A DNA stretch of 64,000 bases from Clostridiaceae bacterium (GCA_029256485.1 JAQSXU010000001.1:176555-240554), one strand, 5' to 3'; counted from the stretch's first letter, positions 1 to 8,985 are shown. The notes: generated from the letters alone by a model not told the origin. Translations and numbers: made by a program.

Positions 1-222
1 CTTTCGATTTTAAAAAACTTTTAAATATGTTTGTAATTAGTAAACTTCTTTGTTATATTTTAATTCATATTCTATAATATGCAGGTTAATTTGACAAAAT
101 AATTGCTATATAACAAATATGACAAACTCAAAACATACCATGAATATATGTGAAAATATAAAAATTCCCACTTCTTAGCTTTAATGTAAGTGTGGTAATT
201 GACTTATTTAATCACATTGTTA

Positions 223-780
223 TTAACAAGCCATTTGTTTTTCAATAAATTTAGCTATTGCTTTAGCAAACTTAATTTCAATTTCTCCAAGTTCAGCTTC
301 TTTATCTTTAGTTAAGATAATTACAGCCCCAATCTTATCGCCAAGTACAATAATTGGTACAATGATACAAGAACAATATCCATAGGGATTTCCTTTTTCA
401 TCAGTTATATCTATCATTTGTTCATTGCTTTTAGCATTTTTAATCAATACAGTGTTATTATTAATAGCATTTTCAACATCTTGACTAATTCTTTTGTGCA
501 TTAACTCACTTTTGACTATTCCTGAAACTGAAACGATATTGTCATTATCTGTTATACATGCAATATGTCCTATAGATTCAACAATTGACTCAGCGTATCC
601 ATCAATAGAACCACTAAGAACTTTGAGTGGAGAATATTTTTTAAACAAAACTCCATCTGCTCCATTTAAGAATAGTTCCAGAGCATCTCCTTCTTTTATT
701 CTAAGAGTTCTTCTAATCTCCTTTGGAATAACAACTCTTCCAAGGTCATCTATTCTTCTAATAATACCTGTTTCTTTCAT
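223..780 (-). CDS. spoVT: SpoVT-like AbrB-family transcriptional regulator
   Basis: This 185-residue protein has an N-terminal AbrB/SpoVT swapped-hairpin DNA-binding domain (TGIIRRIDDLGRVVIPKEIR near residues 3-22). It is followed by a GAF-like C-terminal domain. Length and layout match Bacillus SpoVT (about 178 residues), a late forespore regulator. I chose the ATG at 780 because an AGGAGG site lies just upstream of it; the 13 extra residues of the longer frame include that site. On an accessory element it may tune host sporulation or regulate the element itself. The domain assignment is firm, the target genes are unknown. Confidence 0.9.
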   Translation of the reverse strand: MKETGIIRRIDDLGRVVIPKEIRRTLRIKEGDALELFLNGADGVLFKKYSPLKVLSGSIDGYAESIVESIGHIACITDNDNIVSVSGIVKSELMHKRISQDVENAINNNTVLIKNAKSNEQMIDITDEKGNPYGYCSCIIVPIIVLGDKIGAVIILTKDKEAELGEIEIKFAKAIAKFIEKQMAC

Positions 781-923
781 AATAATTCTTCCTCCTAATA
801 TAAGTTTATACTTTTTCATAATGTTCGTTATTGAACCACTGAGTTATATTAATCCTTGTATTATAGTGGATGTTTTTATTAAAAATAACAATTTCATCTG
901 CCATGCAAAATGTAAATAGTTTA

Positions 924-1175
924 TTATATTTTATATAACTTTTTAATGTCAGCCCACCAAGATTGAGTATCATCATAATATTTATTTATTTCTTGCTTTA
1001 TAAAATCACTTGTTAAAAATTTAAAATCTTCTGTTTTTATTATTTCATTGTATATTAAATCAAATATTCTCTCTTTTGTTTGCACTTCATTTGCATTTTT
1101 AACATTTTTCACGTTCTCACAATATAAATTGTCTAATGTTTCATAAAATTTTTTTAATCTAATATCCTTTTCCAC
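924..1175 (-). CDS. Hypothetical small protein, 83 aa
   Basis: I do not recognise this charged, helix-rich protein (MEKDIRLKKFYETLDNLY at the start, a WW pair near the C-terminus). It has no membrane segment or cysteine motif. It lies between spoVT and a small cysteine-rich gene on the same strand, and a purine-rich site precedes its ATG. Confidence 0.6.
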   Translation of the reverse strand: MEKDIRLKKFYETLDNLYCENVKNVKNANEVQTKERIFDLIYNEIIKTEDFKFLTSDFIKQEINKYYDDTQSWWADIKKLYKI

Positions 1176-1195
1176 TTTCTACACTCCTATTTTTA

Positions 1196-1363
1196 TTACT
1201 TTATATTATTTTCAAATTTCTGATAATATTGACAATCTAAATAAGAACAACCTTGTCTTTCTTCGAAATTACATTTTTTTGGCTTATCTAATACAGTATA
1301 ATCACACTTATCATTTCCTGTAATATTATTGCACTTATTAATTTCTTTCTTATCATTATTCAT
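1196..1363 (-). CDS. Small cysteine-rich protein, 55 aa
   Basis: A short ORF starts at an ATG with an AAGGAGC site 8-9 bases upstream. The product has five cysteines: C11 and C19 in the first half, then C31, C39 and C44 around KKCNFEERQGCSYLDCQYYQ. This pattern would suit metal binding. It is unrecognised. It sits 20 bases upstream of the 83-residue ORF and may be cotranscribed with it. Confidence 0.55.
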   Translation of the reverse strand: MNNDKKEINKCNNITGNDKCDYTVLDKPKKCNFEERQGCSYLDCQYYQKFENNIK

Positions 1364-1434
1364 ATTTAAAAGCTCCTTAATTCTTAGTATTTGAATATAA
1401 TTAACTCTATTACATTTTACTATTTTTTAACTTC

Positions 1435-1488
1435 AAAGTCAATAAAAAGTAAATTAAAATTGACTAAAAAATATAAATATGATATAAT
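1435..1488 (+). promoter_or_regulatory. Promoter of first RecD2-like gene with TTGAC half-sites
   Basis: TTGACT (1460-1465), a 17-base spacer and TATAAT (1483-1488) form a near-consensus sigma-A promoter. AAAGTCAAT (1435-1443) and ATTGACTAA (1459-1467) form an inverted pair like those seen at other promoters in this window, here with 24 bases start to start. Confidence 0.65.
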
Positions 1489-1632
1489 AATTTAAGCAAG
1501 AAGCATTTAATTTCTCAATATTCTATAAATGCCTGTTTTTTTTGATAATTAGCTTCTTTACGGAATAGAATAAATAAAATAACACACATCAGGTATTCAT
1601 AAAGAATATTTACATAGGAGAGGAGTTTTAAA

Positions 1633-4170
1633 ATGTTTAACAATGGATTTTCTAAATTTCCATGTGACGATTTTGATAAAAGAGATAAATCAAATATATT
1701 GGATACACATACACTAAATACAAAGGTAACAAAAACGATTATACCTACTTTTGAAATCACATATATGGAAAGCTCAGGATTTGGAGCATATATAGTTGAA
1801 GATGAAAATGAAAATACTTTTTCTGTAAAAGGAACATTTATTTCCGAACTCATAATTGGTCAAACATATTCAGTAGAAGGCACTATTTGCGTTTATAAAG
1901 GCGAAAGACAAATTAATGTATCAACTATCAGAAATGTTAAACCAGTAAACAAAAAGGGTATTATAGCTTATTTGCAGACACTTAGAGGGCTAAAGAGTAA
2001 AGCTTCCCTAATATACGACAAATTTGGTGATAAAAGCATACAAATATTAATTGATAATCCAATGCTTGTCTCTGAAACTGTTACTGGTATAGGTAAAAAA
2101 TCTGTAACTAAATGGAAAGAGCAGTTAGATAAAATGAAAGAATCTCAATATACTATTTCAAGTCTTCTTGGTTATGGGTTAAGTCCTAAACAAGCAAAGA
2201 AACTTTATGATAAGTATGGAGATGAAATTGTATCAAGAATTGAACAAAATCCTTACTTTTTATCTTCAGAGGTTAAAGGCTATGGTTTTGAAAAGTGTGA
2301 CAGAATAGCAAGAAATGTTGGATTTAATCCTAAAAGTGAATTTAGAATACAAGAAGGCATTATACATGTACTTAATGAAGCATCTTCAAGTGGGCATTGT
2401 TTTTTACCGCAGGAGGAACTTATTTCAAGAGCTATAAATCTATTAAAAATTAGTCTTACAGTTCAAGAAATGAATGGTTTTGCTTCGGAAAAGATTGGAC
2501 AAACTGAATTTGATTATGAAATAGGTACATATAAGTACCCTGTTAATTATAATGAAATGAGAAGTTCTCTTGACATGTATAGAAGAGAGAAAAATAATAG
2601 AGAAAAAGAAAAACACAGACATACTGTAATTTCTTTTTTAGGTGAAGAAATACTTGACCAATTGATAGAAGTACAATGTCAACGAAGAATTGTCATAGAT
2701 AAAGACAAAGTTTATTTAAAACAACTATTCATAGAAGAAAGAGAAGTTGCTGAAAGAGTTTGTTGTTTAGCAGTTGAAAAGCCATTTAAAATCTCAATAG
2801 AGTTAGAAAGTGAACTTGATAAATTTATCAAGGAAAATAATATAACACTTGAAGATATGCAAAGAAAAGCTGTGATTGAGTTTTCTAAAAATAATGGAGG
2901 CTTTTTTATATTAAATGGTAGTGCAGGTTGTGGAAAAACATTTACTTTGAAAATAATCTTAGAAATGTTAAAAAGACAATATAGTAATATGAATAAACCA
3001 TTTCGTGTTAAAGTATTAGCTCCAACTGGAAAAGCTTCTAAGGTTGCGACCAAGGCGACAGGAAGAATATGTACGACTGTTCATAGAGGACTTGGATATA
3101 ATCCTCAGATTGGATTTGAGTATAATGAAGATAATCCATTGGAAGCTGATTGTGTGGTTGTAGATGAAAGCTCAATGCTTGACATTTCACTTGCTAAAAG
3201 CTTACTTGTTGCAATAAGTAATGGAACTAAAGTAATATTTATGGGAGATACAAAACAACTCCCATCAGTTGGCCCTGGCAATGTCTTAAATGATTTAATT
3301 AATAGCAATGTTGTAAAAGTCATTACTTTAAATGTAGTAAAAAGACAAGGAGAGCTTTCAGGTATAATAAAAAATGCAAATCGCATTATCAATAATGAAG
3401 TTATAGAAAATTGCGAAAATACAAAAGACGCTTATGTGATTTTTAGAAGAACTGTAGAAGGTACTCAAAAAGCTATAATTGATTCAATTAAAAGAATATT
3501 AAGCATGGATGGGTTTACTTTAGATGATATTCAACTATTATGTCCTCAGAAAAATGGACAAATTGGAACTTGGTATATGAATTATCTTTTACAAAAGGAA
3601 TTTAATAAATCGGAAGAAGGATTAGCTGTTGTAAATAAGAATTTCCAGGTAACAAGCTATGATAAAGCACCAGAAATGATTACTCTTTACTTTAAAACAG
3701 GAGATAAAGTCATTCATATTAAGAATAATTATGATATGGAATGGTACACAAAAGGATTGTATGGTGGATACATCTTAGAAAAAGAAATGGTTGGAATTAC
3801 GAATGGAGAGTGTGGTACAATTGAAGAGATTGTAAAAGTTAGAATAGATGGTGAAACCACAACAAGAATTATTGTAAAATACGAAGATAAATATGTGTTT
3901 TATGATGACGGATATGATGAATTAGACCATTCTTATGCTCTTACAATTCATAAATCTCAGGGAAGTCAATGGAAAGCAATAATAATGCCTATAATGAAGC
4001 AAAATTACATTATGCTTGACAATAATTTATTCTATACTGGTTATACAAGAGCAGAACTTTTTGAAGTAACCATTGGACAAATTGAAGCCATGACTTATGC
4101 TGTTAAAACACATAAAACAAGGGATAGATTTACTGCGTTAACTGATAGAATTTGCGAGTTAGTCGCTTAA
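1633..4170 (+). CDS. RecD2-like superfamily 1 helicase (copy A)
   Basis: This 845-residue ATP-dependent DNA helicase is of the RecD2/TraA type. An N-terminal OB-like region (about residues 35-110) leads into helix-hairpin-helix repeats (TGIGKKS and neighbours, about 120-240). The helicase core has Walker A GSAGCGKT (429-436), VVDESSML (motif II), GDTKQLPSVG (motif III) and a C-terminal UvrD-like part with HKSQGSQW and NLFYTGYTRA. RecD2 proteins unwind DNA 5'-3' in replication and repair. A second gene of the same layout lies at 9020-11569. The ATG has a GGAGAGGAG site. It heads a run of four plus-strand genes that includes a DNA methylase. Confidence 0.9.
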   Translation: MFNNGFSKFPCDDFDKRDKSNILDTHTLNTKVTKTIIPTFEITYMESSGFGAYIVEDENENTFSVKGTFISELIIGQTYSVEGTICVYKGERQINVSTIRNVKPVNKKGIIAYLQTLRGLKSKASLIYDKFGDKSIQILIDNPMLVSETVTGIGKKSVTKWKEQLDKMKESQYTISSLLGYGLSPKQAKKLYDKYGDEIVSRIEQNPYFLSSEVKGYGFEKCDRIARNVGFNPKSEFRIQEGIIHVLNEASSSGHCFLPQEELISRAINLLKISLTVQEMNGFASEKIGQTEFDYEIGTYKYPVNYNEMRSSLDMYRREKNNREKEKHRHTVISFLGEEILDQLIEVQCQRRIVIDKDKVYLKQLFIEEREVAERVCCLAVEKPFKISIELESELDKFIKENNITLEDMQRKAVIEFSKNNGGFFILNGSAGCGKTFTLKIILEMLKRQYSNMNKPFRVKVLAPTGKASKVATKATGRICTTVHRGLGYNPQIGFEYNEDNPLEADCVVVDESSMLDISLAKSLLVAISNGTKVIFMGDTKQLPSVGPGNVLNDLINSNVVKVITLNVVKRQGELSGIIKNANRIINNEVIENCENTKDAYVIFRRTVEGTQKAIIDSIKRILSMDGFTLDDIQLLCPQKNGQIGTWYMNYLLQKEFNKSEEGLAVVNKNFQVTSYDKAPEMITLYFKTGDKVIHIKNNYDMEWYTKGLYGGYILEKEMVGITNGECGTIEEIVKVRIDGETTTRIIVKYEDKYVFYDDGYDELDHSYALTIHKSQGSQWKAIIMPIMKQNYIMLDNNLFYTGYTRAELFEVTIGQIEAMTYAVKTHKTRDRFTALTDRICELVA

Positions 4171-4185
4171 TGAAAGGGTTAAAGA

Positions 4186-4467
4186 ATGGATATAAAGATT
4201 AATGAAATATTAAAATACAAAGATGAATATGGGATAATTAGTAGAGGAAAAGGTCTGAAAATAGCTAAAAATGAATTAGATAATCCTATTTCATATGAGC
4301 AATATAAAAGAACACCTATATTTATACCTCTTGGATTAATAGGAAGAACATATTTTCATAATCCCATATATGATTTGACAGAAGAAATTATAAAAAATGA
4401 AATAAAAACTATTTCTGATAATGAAAAAGAAAAATTAAGAAAAATGTATTCTTTCATTGTGGAGTAA
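4186..4467 (+). CDS. Hypothetical protein, 93 aa
   Basis: Unrecognised. The protein is lysine-rich with a central proline and aromatic stretch (RTPIFIPLGLIGRTYFHNPI). It lies 15 bases after the RecD2-like gene and 19 bases before the methylase, so it is probably in the same operon. An AAAGGG-like site precedes the ATG. Confidence 0.6.
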   Translation: MDIKINEILKYKDEYGIISRGKGLKIAKNELDNPISYEQYKRTPIFIPLGLIGRTYFHNPIYDLTEEIIKNEIKTISDNEKEKLRKMYSFIVE

Positions 4468-4486
4468 TAACAAGGAGAAATGACAA

Positions 4487-5224
4487 ATGAAAATTGAAAA
4501 TGATATTTTAGGTATTTTGGATAATTGTGAAATAGAAGGAAATGTGTTATATTTACCTAATATAACACTTGACCGAAATATCTACCAAAAGGTGAATAAA
4601 GTAATTGAAAATATTGGTGGTAAGTGGAATAGAAAAGTTAAAGGACATGTGTTTAAAGAATGTCCTATGAATATAATTAATAGTATTATGTTAACAGGTG
4701 AAGTTACTGATTTAGTAAAAGAATTTCAATATTTTCCTACTCCAAAAAGTATTGCTTTAAAAATTATTGATATGGCAGAAATAAAATCCTCAGACAAATT
4801 GTTAGAGCCTTCTGCTGGAGAAGGTGCTATTTTAGATTTGTTGCCTAAAGAAAATGAATGTATTGTTATTGAATTGAACTGTAGAAATGCTAAAGTCCTT
4901 AAAGATAAAGGATATAATGTTCAAAATAAAGACTTTTTAGAAATTGATAATATAAAAGTTGATAAGATAATAATGAATCCACCATTTCATAATCAACAAG
5001 ATATAGAGCATATTACACATGCTTTTAATATGTTAAATAAAGGAGGAATACTTATAAGTATTGTTTCAGAAAGTCCGTTTTTTGGGAAAAATAAAAAATC
5101 TTTAGAATTTAGAGATTTTTTGTCATTAAATAACGCAGAGATATTTGATTTACCAGTTGGAGCTTTTAAAGAATCAGGTACTTTAGTAAAAACAAGAATA
5201 ATAAAGATTAAAAAAATGAGTTAA
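4487..5224 (+). CDS. Class I SAM-dependent DNA methyltransferase, adenine type
   Basis: This 245-residue protein has motif I EPSAGEGAI (107-115), which binds S-adenosylmethionine, and the catalytic NPPF motif (164-167) typical of N6-adenine and related amino-group DNA methylases. The N-terminal 80 residues look like a small accessory domain found in plasmid and phage methylases. No separate target recognition domain is evident. An AAGGAG site precedes the ATG. It could protect the element from host restriction. No restriction gene is adjacent, and the MjaI-like nuclease is 34 kb away. Confidence 0.85.
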   Translation: MKIENDILGILDNCEIEGNVLYLPNITLDRNIYQKVNKVIENIGGKWNRKVKGHVFKECPMNIINSIMLTGEVTDLVKEFQYFPTPKSIALKIIDMAEIKSSDKLLEPSAGEGAILDLLPKENECIVIELNCRNAKVLKDKGYNVQNKDFLEIDNIKVDKIIMNPPFHNQQDIEHITHAFNMLNKGGILISIVSESPFFGKNKKSLEFRDFLSLNNAEIFDLPVGAFKESGTLVKTRIIKIKKMS

Positions 5225-5240
5225 TTAGGAAGTGCGATAA

Positions 5241-5519
5241 ATGTATAAATCAAAAGAACTAATGAGTGTTACTTTTACAGAAGAAGAAAATCAATTACTT
5301 AGACTAAGCTCTAAGTATAATACTAAAAAGGGTGGAATAATCAATGAACTGCGATTTAAGGAGGCAGGATTTGATGAAAAGACTATAGCATATACTGTAG
5401 ACAAATTTAAACGATTTGGATTGATAGAGAATATTTTGTATTCTCCGAACAATGGTATAGCTTGCTATATTTCTGATTTTGGTTTACTTGTAAATAGTAC
5501 ACTTGAAAAGACAAAATAA
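5241..5519 (+). CDS. Small protein, possible winged helix, 92 aa
   Basis: The sequence reads like a compact winged-helix: SVTFTEEENQLLRLSSKYNT, then a region ending KFKRFGLIENILYSP. No family is recognised. It is the last gene of the helicase-methylase operon and is followed by a clear terminator. Confidence 0.6.
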   Translation: MYKSKELMSVTFTEEENQLLRLSSKYNTKKGGIINELRFKEAGFDEKTIAYTVDKFKRFGLIENILYSPNNGIACYISDFGLLVNSTLEKTK

Positions 5520-5527
5520 TTAAAAGT

Positions 5528-5575
5528 AAAGCAGATATTAGTTGATTAATTCGACTTGGTATCTGCTTTTATTTT
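5528..5575 (+). terminator. Rho-independent terminator after the helicase-methylase operon
   Basis: AAAGCAGATA (5528-5537) pairs with TATCTGCTTT (5560-5569), followed by a T-rich tail. Confidence 0.8.
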
Positions 5576-5585
5576 AACATAATAA

Positions 5586-5694
5586 TTGACTATAAAATTT
5601 TAAAAGAAATATACTATTAATGGATTAGATAGTCTTGTAGAAAGTGGATATTAGTGAATATGTAGATACTCTATATTAACTAATTCTCAAATAC
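5586..5694 (+). promoter_or_regulatory. Promoter-like site with no gene downstream
   Basis: TTGACT (5586-5591), an 18-base spacer and TATACT (5610-5615) look like a sigma-A promoter. The TTGACTATAAAA sequence resembles the operator half-site seen elsewhere in the window. About 80 bases follow before the 3' end of a convergent gene, with no ORF. A short transcript antisense to that gene is possible. Confidence 0.4.
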
Positions 5695-5976
5695 TCAATT
5701 CTTATTTTTTTCTTTTCTAAATAGAGCTTTTATACCATTAAAAATTGGCAGAACTATCTCTAACGGAGTAGCAAGATTTTCTAAATCTACAATTTCTTCT
5801 AAATCATCATATTTAATGTTAACAAATTTTCCATTTTCTCTTTTAAAGTTAATCATTCTATCTGCTTTCCATATATCATTTACTATTAATTTTTCATCAG
5901 ATTTTACTTCTTGGTCTTTGTAAATAAAATCTTTTTTTACTGTATAAGTTCCATATCCTATATACTTATATGCCAT
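5695..5976 (-). CDS. Hypothetical protein, 93 aa
   Basis: Unrecognised. An N-terminal half rich in beta-prone residues (YKYIGYGTYTVKKDFIY) is followed by an acidic segment and a basic tail (LFRKEKNKN). An AAAAGGAG site precedes the ATG. It stands alone, with about 420 non-coding bases upstream. Confidence 0.55.
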   Translation of the reverse strand: MAYKYIGYGTYTVKKDFIYKDQEVKSDEKLIVNDIWKADRMINFKRENGKFVNIKYDDLEEIVDLENLATPLEIVLPIFNGIKALFRKEKNKN

Positions 5977-6352
5977 TTAAATTAATCTCCTTTTATATTT
6001 TTTTGCTCTACTGTTGAATTTTTCTACTTCTTTTTACTGAAAAACATATCATAATGTCTTATGTATGCTGTATATATAACATATCATAATATTAGAAAAA
6101 TGTAAACTAAAATTTACAATAAATAATGTTTTACAAAATATAATATAGTAAAAAAAGAATAATTAAAAATTATTTATTACAGATAATTAACTAATAAAGA
6201 ATAGGAAATAGCAAAAAAAGGAATGGTTGTTCTGTTTTAAATATTAAAAAGAAAAACAGATAATTGAAATATTATAATTCGAGATTATATAAAAAAATTA
6301 GGAATATAAATGAAAATAAAAAAGTTATTAATATTTGCGATTTAATTAAAAA
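5977..6352. other. Non-coding AT-rich spacer
   Basis: No convincing gene. A plus frame opening at a TTG (6264) has no ribosome site and runs antisense into the ADP-ribosyltransferase gene. TGTAAA-N5-TTTACA (about 6101-6117) is a small inverted repeat near the promoter region of the 93-residue gene. Confidence 0.5.
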
Positions 6353-6396
6353 AACAAGACAGGTGTTTTTAATACAAGTATCTGCCTCGTTTTTAT
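6353..6396 (-). terminator. Terminator of ADP-ribosyltransferase-like gene
   Basis: On the minus strand CGAGGCA (6383-6389 complement) pairs with TGTCTTG, allowing G-U pairs, and is followed by a run of T (the A run at 6348-6354). Confidence 0.55.
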
Positions 6397-6401
6397 TCTA
6401 T

Positions 6402-7208
6402 TTATTTTTTAACCTCATTAAACCTAAGTCTATATTTTACATTACTGTTTTGTGTTGGTTCTACACCTGTAATGATATAGTTTTCAGGTATGTCTTTAGT
6501 CCCAAATGTCACATTATATTCGTCATCTTCTAAATTAGCTAAATCTATTAACTTTAAATCACCTTTGCCTTTACCATTAGCCCAGTTACGAAGCTGTTTT
6601 TGATATTTTGAATTATTATCAATAAAGTTTTTATGTAACAGTTCTATATTTGCTAATATAGTAAAAGATTTTATATATTCTCTGGGTACAGCTCCTAAAT
6701 AAGCAATAGTTCCATACATAGCATGACATTCAGAATAATTAATCTCTAAAGTTGTATTTCCCTTTTTTATCGCACTTTTTAATCTTTGTTTAATATAATT
6801 CGAATGAAAGAAATCTTCATCAATTACGCAATACTTTGCTGGGACTTTACATTCAACATAACATGGTATATTAAGACTTCCTGTATCTATTTCGCTTTTG
6901 TTTAAGCTATTAAATGCGTTATAAGCGTAAAAATAATGCCACTTGTTAGTTAGATACACTAAGTTCTTATTTGAAGCAATTTCATTAGAATAATTGCCTA
7001 TCCCAGTAGTATCTCTTGGCAGTATTCCTTTTAATAAAATATCATTTAAATAATAAAGACTTGTTCCATGATAAACTGTAATAGTTGAATCATCATTATT
7101 ATCGAATGTTTCATTTGTAATCATTTTATCAATTTTTCTAAAATGTTGTTCTTTTAACTGATTTGTAATTTCTTTAGTATAATCTATTATGGTTAGGTCA
7201 AATATCAT
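6402..7208 (-). CDS. ADP-ribosyltransferase-fold protein (DarT/PARP-like)
   Basis: This 268-residue protein carries a TVYHGTSLYYLNDILLKGI motif near residue 45. This is the beta-strand with the NAD-binding histidine typical of the PARP/DarT/KptA group. It is followed by LVYLTNKWHYFYAYNAF, which resembles the second, tyrosine- and serine-containing region. Such enzymes transfer ADP-ribose from NAD to protein, DNA or RNA. The catalytic glutamate cannot be placed with confidence. Its own promoter lies at 7238-7266. The upstream gene encodes a nuclease-like protein, and the two share a promoter element, so they probably act together. Confidence 0.65.
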   Translation of the reverse strand: MIFDLTIIDYTKEITNQLKEQHFRKIDKMITNETFDNNDDSTITVYHGTSLYYLNDILLKGILPRDTTGIGNYSNEIASNKNLVYLTNKWHYFYAYNAFNSLNKSEIDTGSLNIPCYVECKVPAKYCVIDEDFFHSNYIKQRLKSAIKKGNTTLEINYSECHAMYGTIAYLGAVPREYIKSFTILANIELLHKNFIDNNSKYQKQLRNWANGKGKGDLKLIDLANLEDDEYNVTFGTKDIPENYIITGVEPTQNSNVKYRLRFNEVKK

Positions 7209-7237
7209 TTGATAACTCCTGTTTAATTTATAATTAA

Positions 7238-7266
7238 ATTATACCATATAAATAGCTATTTATCAA
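7238..7266 (-). promoter_or_regulatory. Promoter of ADP-ribosyltransferase-like gene
   Basis: On the minus strand TTGATA (7266-7261), a 17-base spacer and TATAAT (7243-7238) form a good sigma-A promoter. Bases 7238-7258 match 8219-8239, upstream of the nuclease-like gene, at 19 of 21 positions. Confidence 0.65.
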
Positions 7267-7279
7267 GAATCTGATGATT

Positions 7280-8083
7280 TTAAAATAATTCATATAATGG
7301 TGAAACTAACGTAACAATATAATCATTTATTTTGTTATTTACTATAAGTTCTCTTAAATCTACAAATTGTGGGTTATATTTGAAACTTAATTCAATGGTA
7401 TAGTTATTTTCTACTAAATATTTCGTAAAAAGTCTTAATTCTAATCTTTTTTTGGATTTATATATGGTTGTTTCTCCTATATTTTCATCAATAAACCCAT
7501 TAAGATGTAAATTAGTAGAGCTTGCATAGTTATATGACAGGTTTTTAATATTGTCTACATTTACATTAAATATACATATGTGAAAAACATTAAACCCTTT
7601 TATTAAAAATATATAGTAAATCTTTGGGATATTATTTTCAGTAGTAATTTTAGCTAATTTATTGAATAAACTAAGTTTCCATTCTTCTACAATCTTTTGA
7701 TATTCCTTTTCTTTAAACAAATAGTCTAATTGATTGCCACATTCTTTAAAGTTTTGCATTAAGGAAACCTCGTTTGAGAGATTTTTAGATAATACGCCTT
7801 GACTGTTATACTTACATGTGACTGTTTTTACATCAGCTCCAAATTCTCCTGGTTTCACAATGTCAATTGGATAATTGCCAGAGCCAACTGGTTCTGCACC
7901 TATTGCCTGAACTAACCACTGTTCCATATGTTCTTTTGGTACTTGTATAGGGAATGGTGCTTGATTTTTCAATAGTTCTGGTTGAAAAAATAAAGATTTA
8001 TTTATATAGAATTTTAAAACGTCAATAGATGTTTTATCAAATATTAGATTTAATTCTTCTTTTGTAAGTGGTGTTAATACCAA
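7280..8083 (-). CDS. PD-(D/E)xK nuclease-like protein
   Basis: This 267-residue protein contains GSGNYPIDIV then FGADVKTVTCK. The D74...D84-V-K86 arrangement matches the active site of PD-(D/E)xK restriction-type nucleases. The rest alternates strands and helices with no second domain. I do not recognise the exact family. It lies 71 bases upstream of the ADP-ribosyltransferase-like gene on the same strand, and both carry the same promoter element. A role in DNA cleavage for defence or competition is inferred. The ATG is preceded by GAGAGGAGG. Confidence 0.55.
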   Translation of the reverse strand: MVLTPLTKEELNLIFDKTSIDVLKFYINKSLFFQPELLKNQAPFPIQVPKEHMEQWLVQAIGAEPVGSGNYPIDIVKPGEFGADVKTVTCKYNSQGVLSKNLSNEVSLMQNFKECGNQLDYLFKEKEYQKIVEEWKLSLFNKLAKITTENNIPKIYYIFLIKGFNVFHICIFNVNVDNIKNLSYNYASSTNLHLNGFIDENIGETTIYKSKKRLELRLFTKYLVENNYTIELSFKYNPQFVDLRELIVNNKINDYIVTLVSPLYELF

Positions 8084-8173
8084 GGCTATGCCTCCTCTCT
8101 ATAAAGTTTCTATATTATAGAAAGGAGACATAGTAATTTAATAATAATTTAGGTTCTAATGCTCTTTATGTTG

Positions 8174-8239
8174 CAAATTAAACCAGCTTATTCACTTATA
8201 TAAATAACATAATATAAAAGTATACCATATAAATCGCTA
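8174..8239. promoter_or_regulatory. Divergent control region with two shared elements
   Basis: Bases 8174-8220 carry AAACCAGCTTATTC and AAATAACATAATATAAAAG, both repeated almost exactly upstream of the second RecD2 gene (8921-8982). Bases 8219-8239 carry, on the minus strand, the same element found at the ADP-ribosyltransferase promoter (7238-7258). This block probably drives the plus gene at 8366 and the minus nuclease gene. Confidence 0.5.
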
Positions 8240-8365
8240 ATATTAATAATTTACGCAATTTACTGATATTATTAAAATAATATTTGATTTTATAGTATAT
8301 AATTATATGAAATATAAAAATAAGGTATTAAAATTTTAATATATTAATTAGGGAGGATTATATCT

Positions 8366-8731
8366 ATGAATAAATATTTACTATATGGAGATAAGTTGAT
8401 AAAGAATGACAATACAATAAAGGATTTTGCAAAATCCCTATGTAATGGAGTTCCTACCGAAAATTTAAGCAAAGATAATTTTAAAGATGAATTTATGGAT
8501 TTAATAACAGAAATTCTAAAAGATGATATAAGTAGGACAGACATTAATTATGAAGATTTAATGTATAAATATCGTTCAGAATTAGGGGCTTTACTCTATG
8601 AAATTGAGAACCATGGTCACTATATGCCTTTAATTAAATTCTTTGGTGAAGAGGCAAGAGAAAGTTTTAATTATATAATTAATGAGTATATTGATATTCA
8701 TTTTGAAGAATTAGCAGGTCAACAAAAATAA
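8366..8731 (+). CDS. Hypothetical acidic protein, 121 aa
   Basis: Unrecognised. It is acidic and helical, with no membrane segment or cysteine pair (FGEEARESFNYIINEYIDIHFEEL near the C-terminus). A strong AGGGAGG site precedes the ATG. Its control region shares sequence with that of the second RecD2 gene, so the two may be expressed together. Confidence 0.6.
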   Translation: MNKYLLYGDKLIKNDNTIKDFAKSLCNGVPTENLSKDNFKDEFMDLITEILKDDISRTDINYEDLMYKYRSELGALLYEIENHGHYMPLIKFFGEEARESFNYIINEYIDIHFEELAGQQK

Positions 8732-8767
8732 TATTTGTATATTTACTAAAACAAGAATAGTACTGAT

Positions 8768-8804
8768 AAACAGCATTGATGAAATTCAATGCTGTTTATT
8801 TTAT
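8768..8804 (+). terminator. Terminator
   Basis: AAACAGCATTGA (8768-8779) pairs perfectly with TCAATGCTGTTT (8786-8797), followed by TATTTTATTTT. Confidence 0.8.
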
Positions 8805-8920
8805 TTTAATTATTTTACAAATTTTTTACAACAAGATAAGCTAAACAATAAGTTCTATTTAAGTTATAACAAATCCTTTTAGTTAAAATATATAATAAAT
8901 ATAGGAATCTTTATATAATC

Positions 8921-8985
8921 CAAATTAAACGAGCTTATTCTCTTATTTTCTTATTCATTTACAAAAATAACATAATATAAAAGAA
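8921..8985 (+). promoter_or_regulatory. Repeated upstream element of second RecD2 gene
   Basis: CAAATTAAACGAGCTTATTC and AAAATAACATAATATAAAAG match 8174-8220 with a small insertion between the blocks. This looks like a duplicated promoter or operator; the -10 is probably within TAATATAAA. Confidence 0.5.

Noticed and set aside
494..919. Plus-strand 141-codon frame over spoVT
   Set aside because: Antisense to a well-supported gene, no ribosome site.
6264..6533. Plus-strand 89-codon frame
   Set aside because: TTG start without ribosome site; overlaps the ADP-ribosyltransferase gene antisense and its terminator.
4487..8083. Restriction-modification pair formed by the methylase and the nuclease-like gene
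   Set aside because: Opposite strands, 2 kb and two genes apart, with separate control; nothing shows a shared recognition site.
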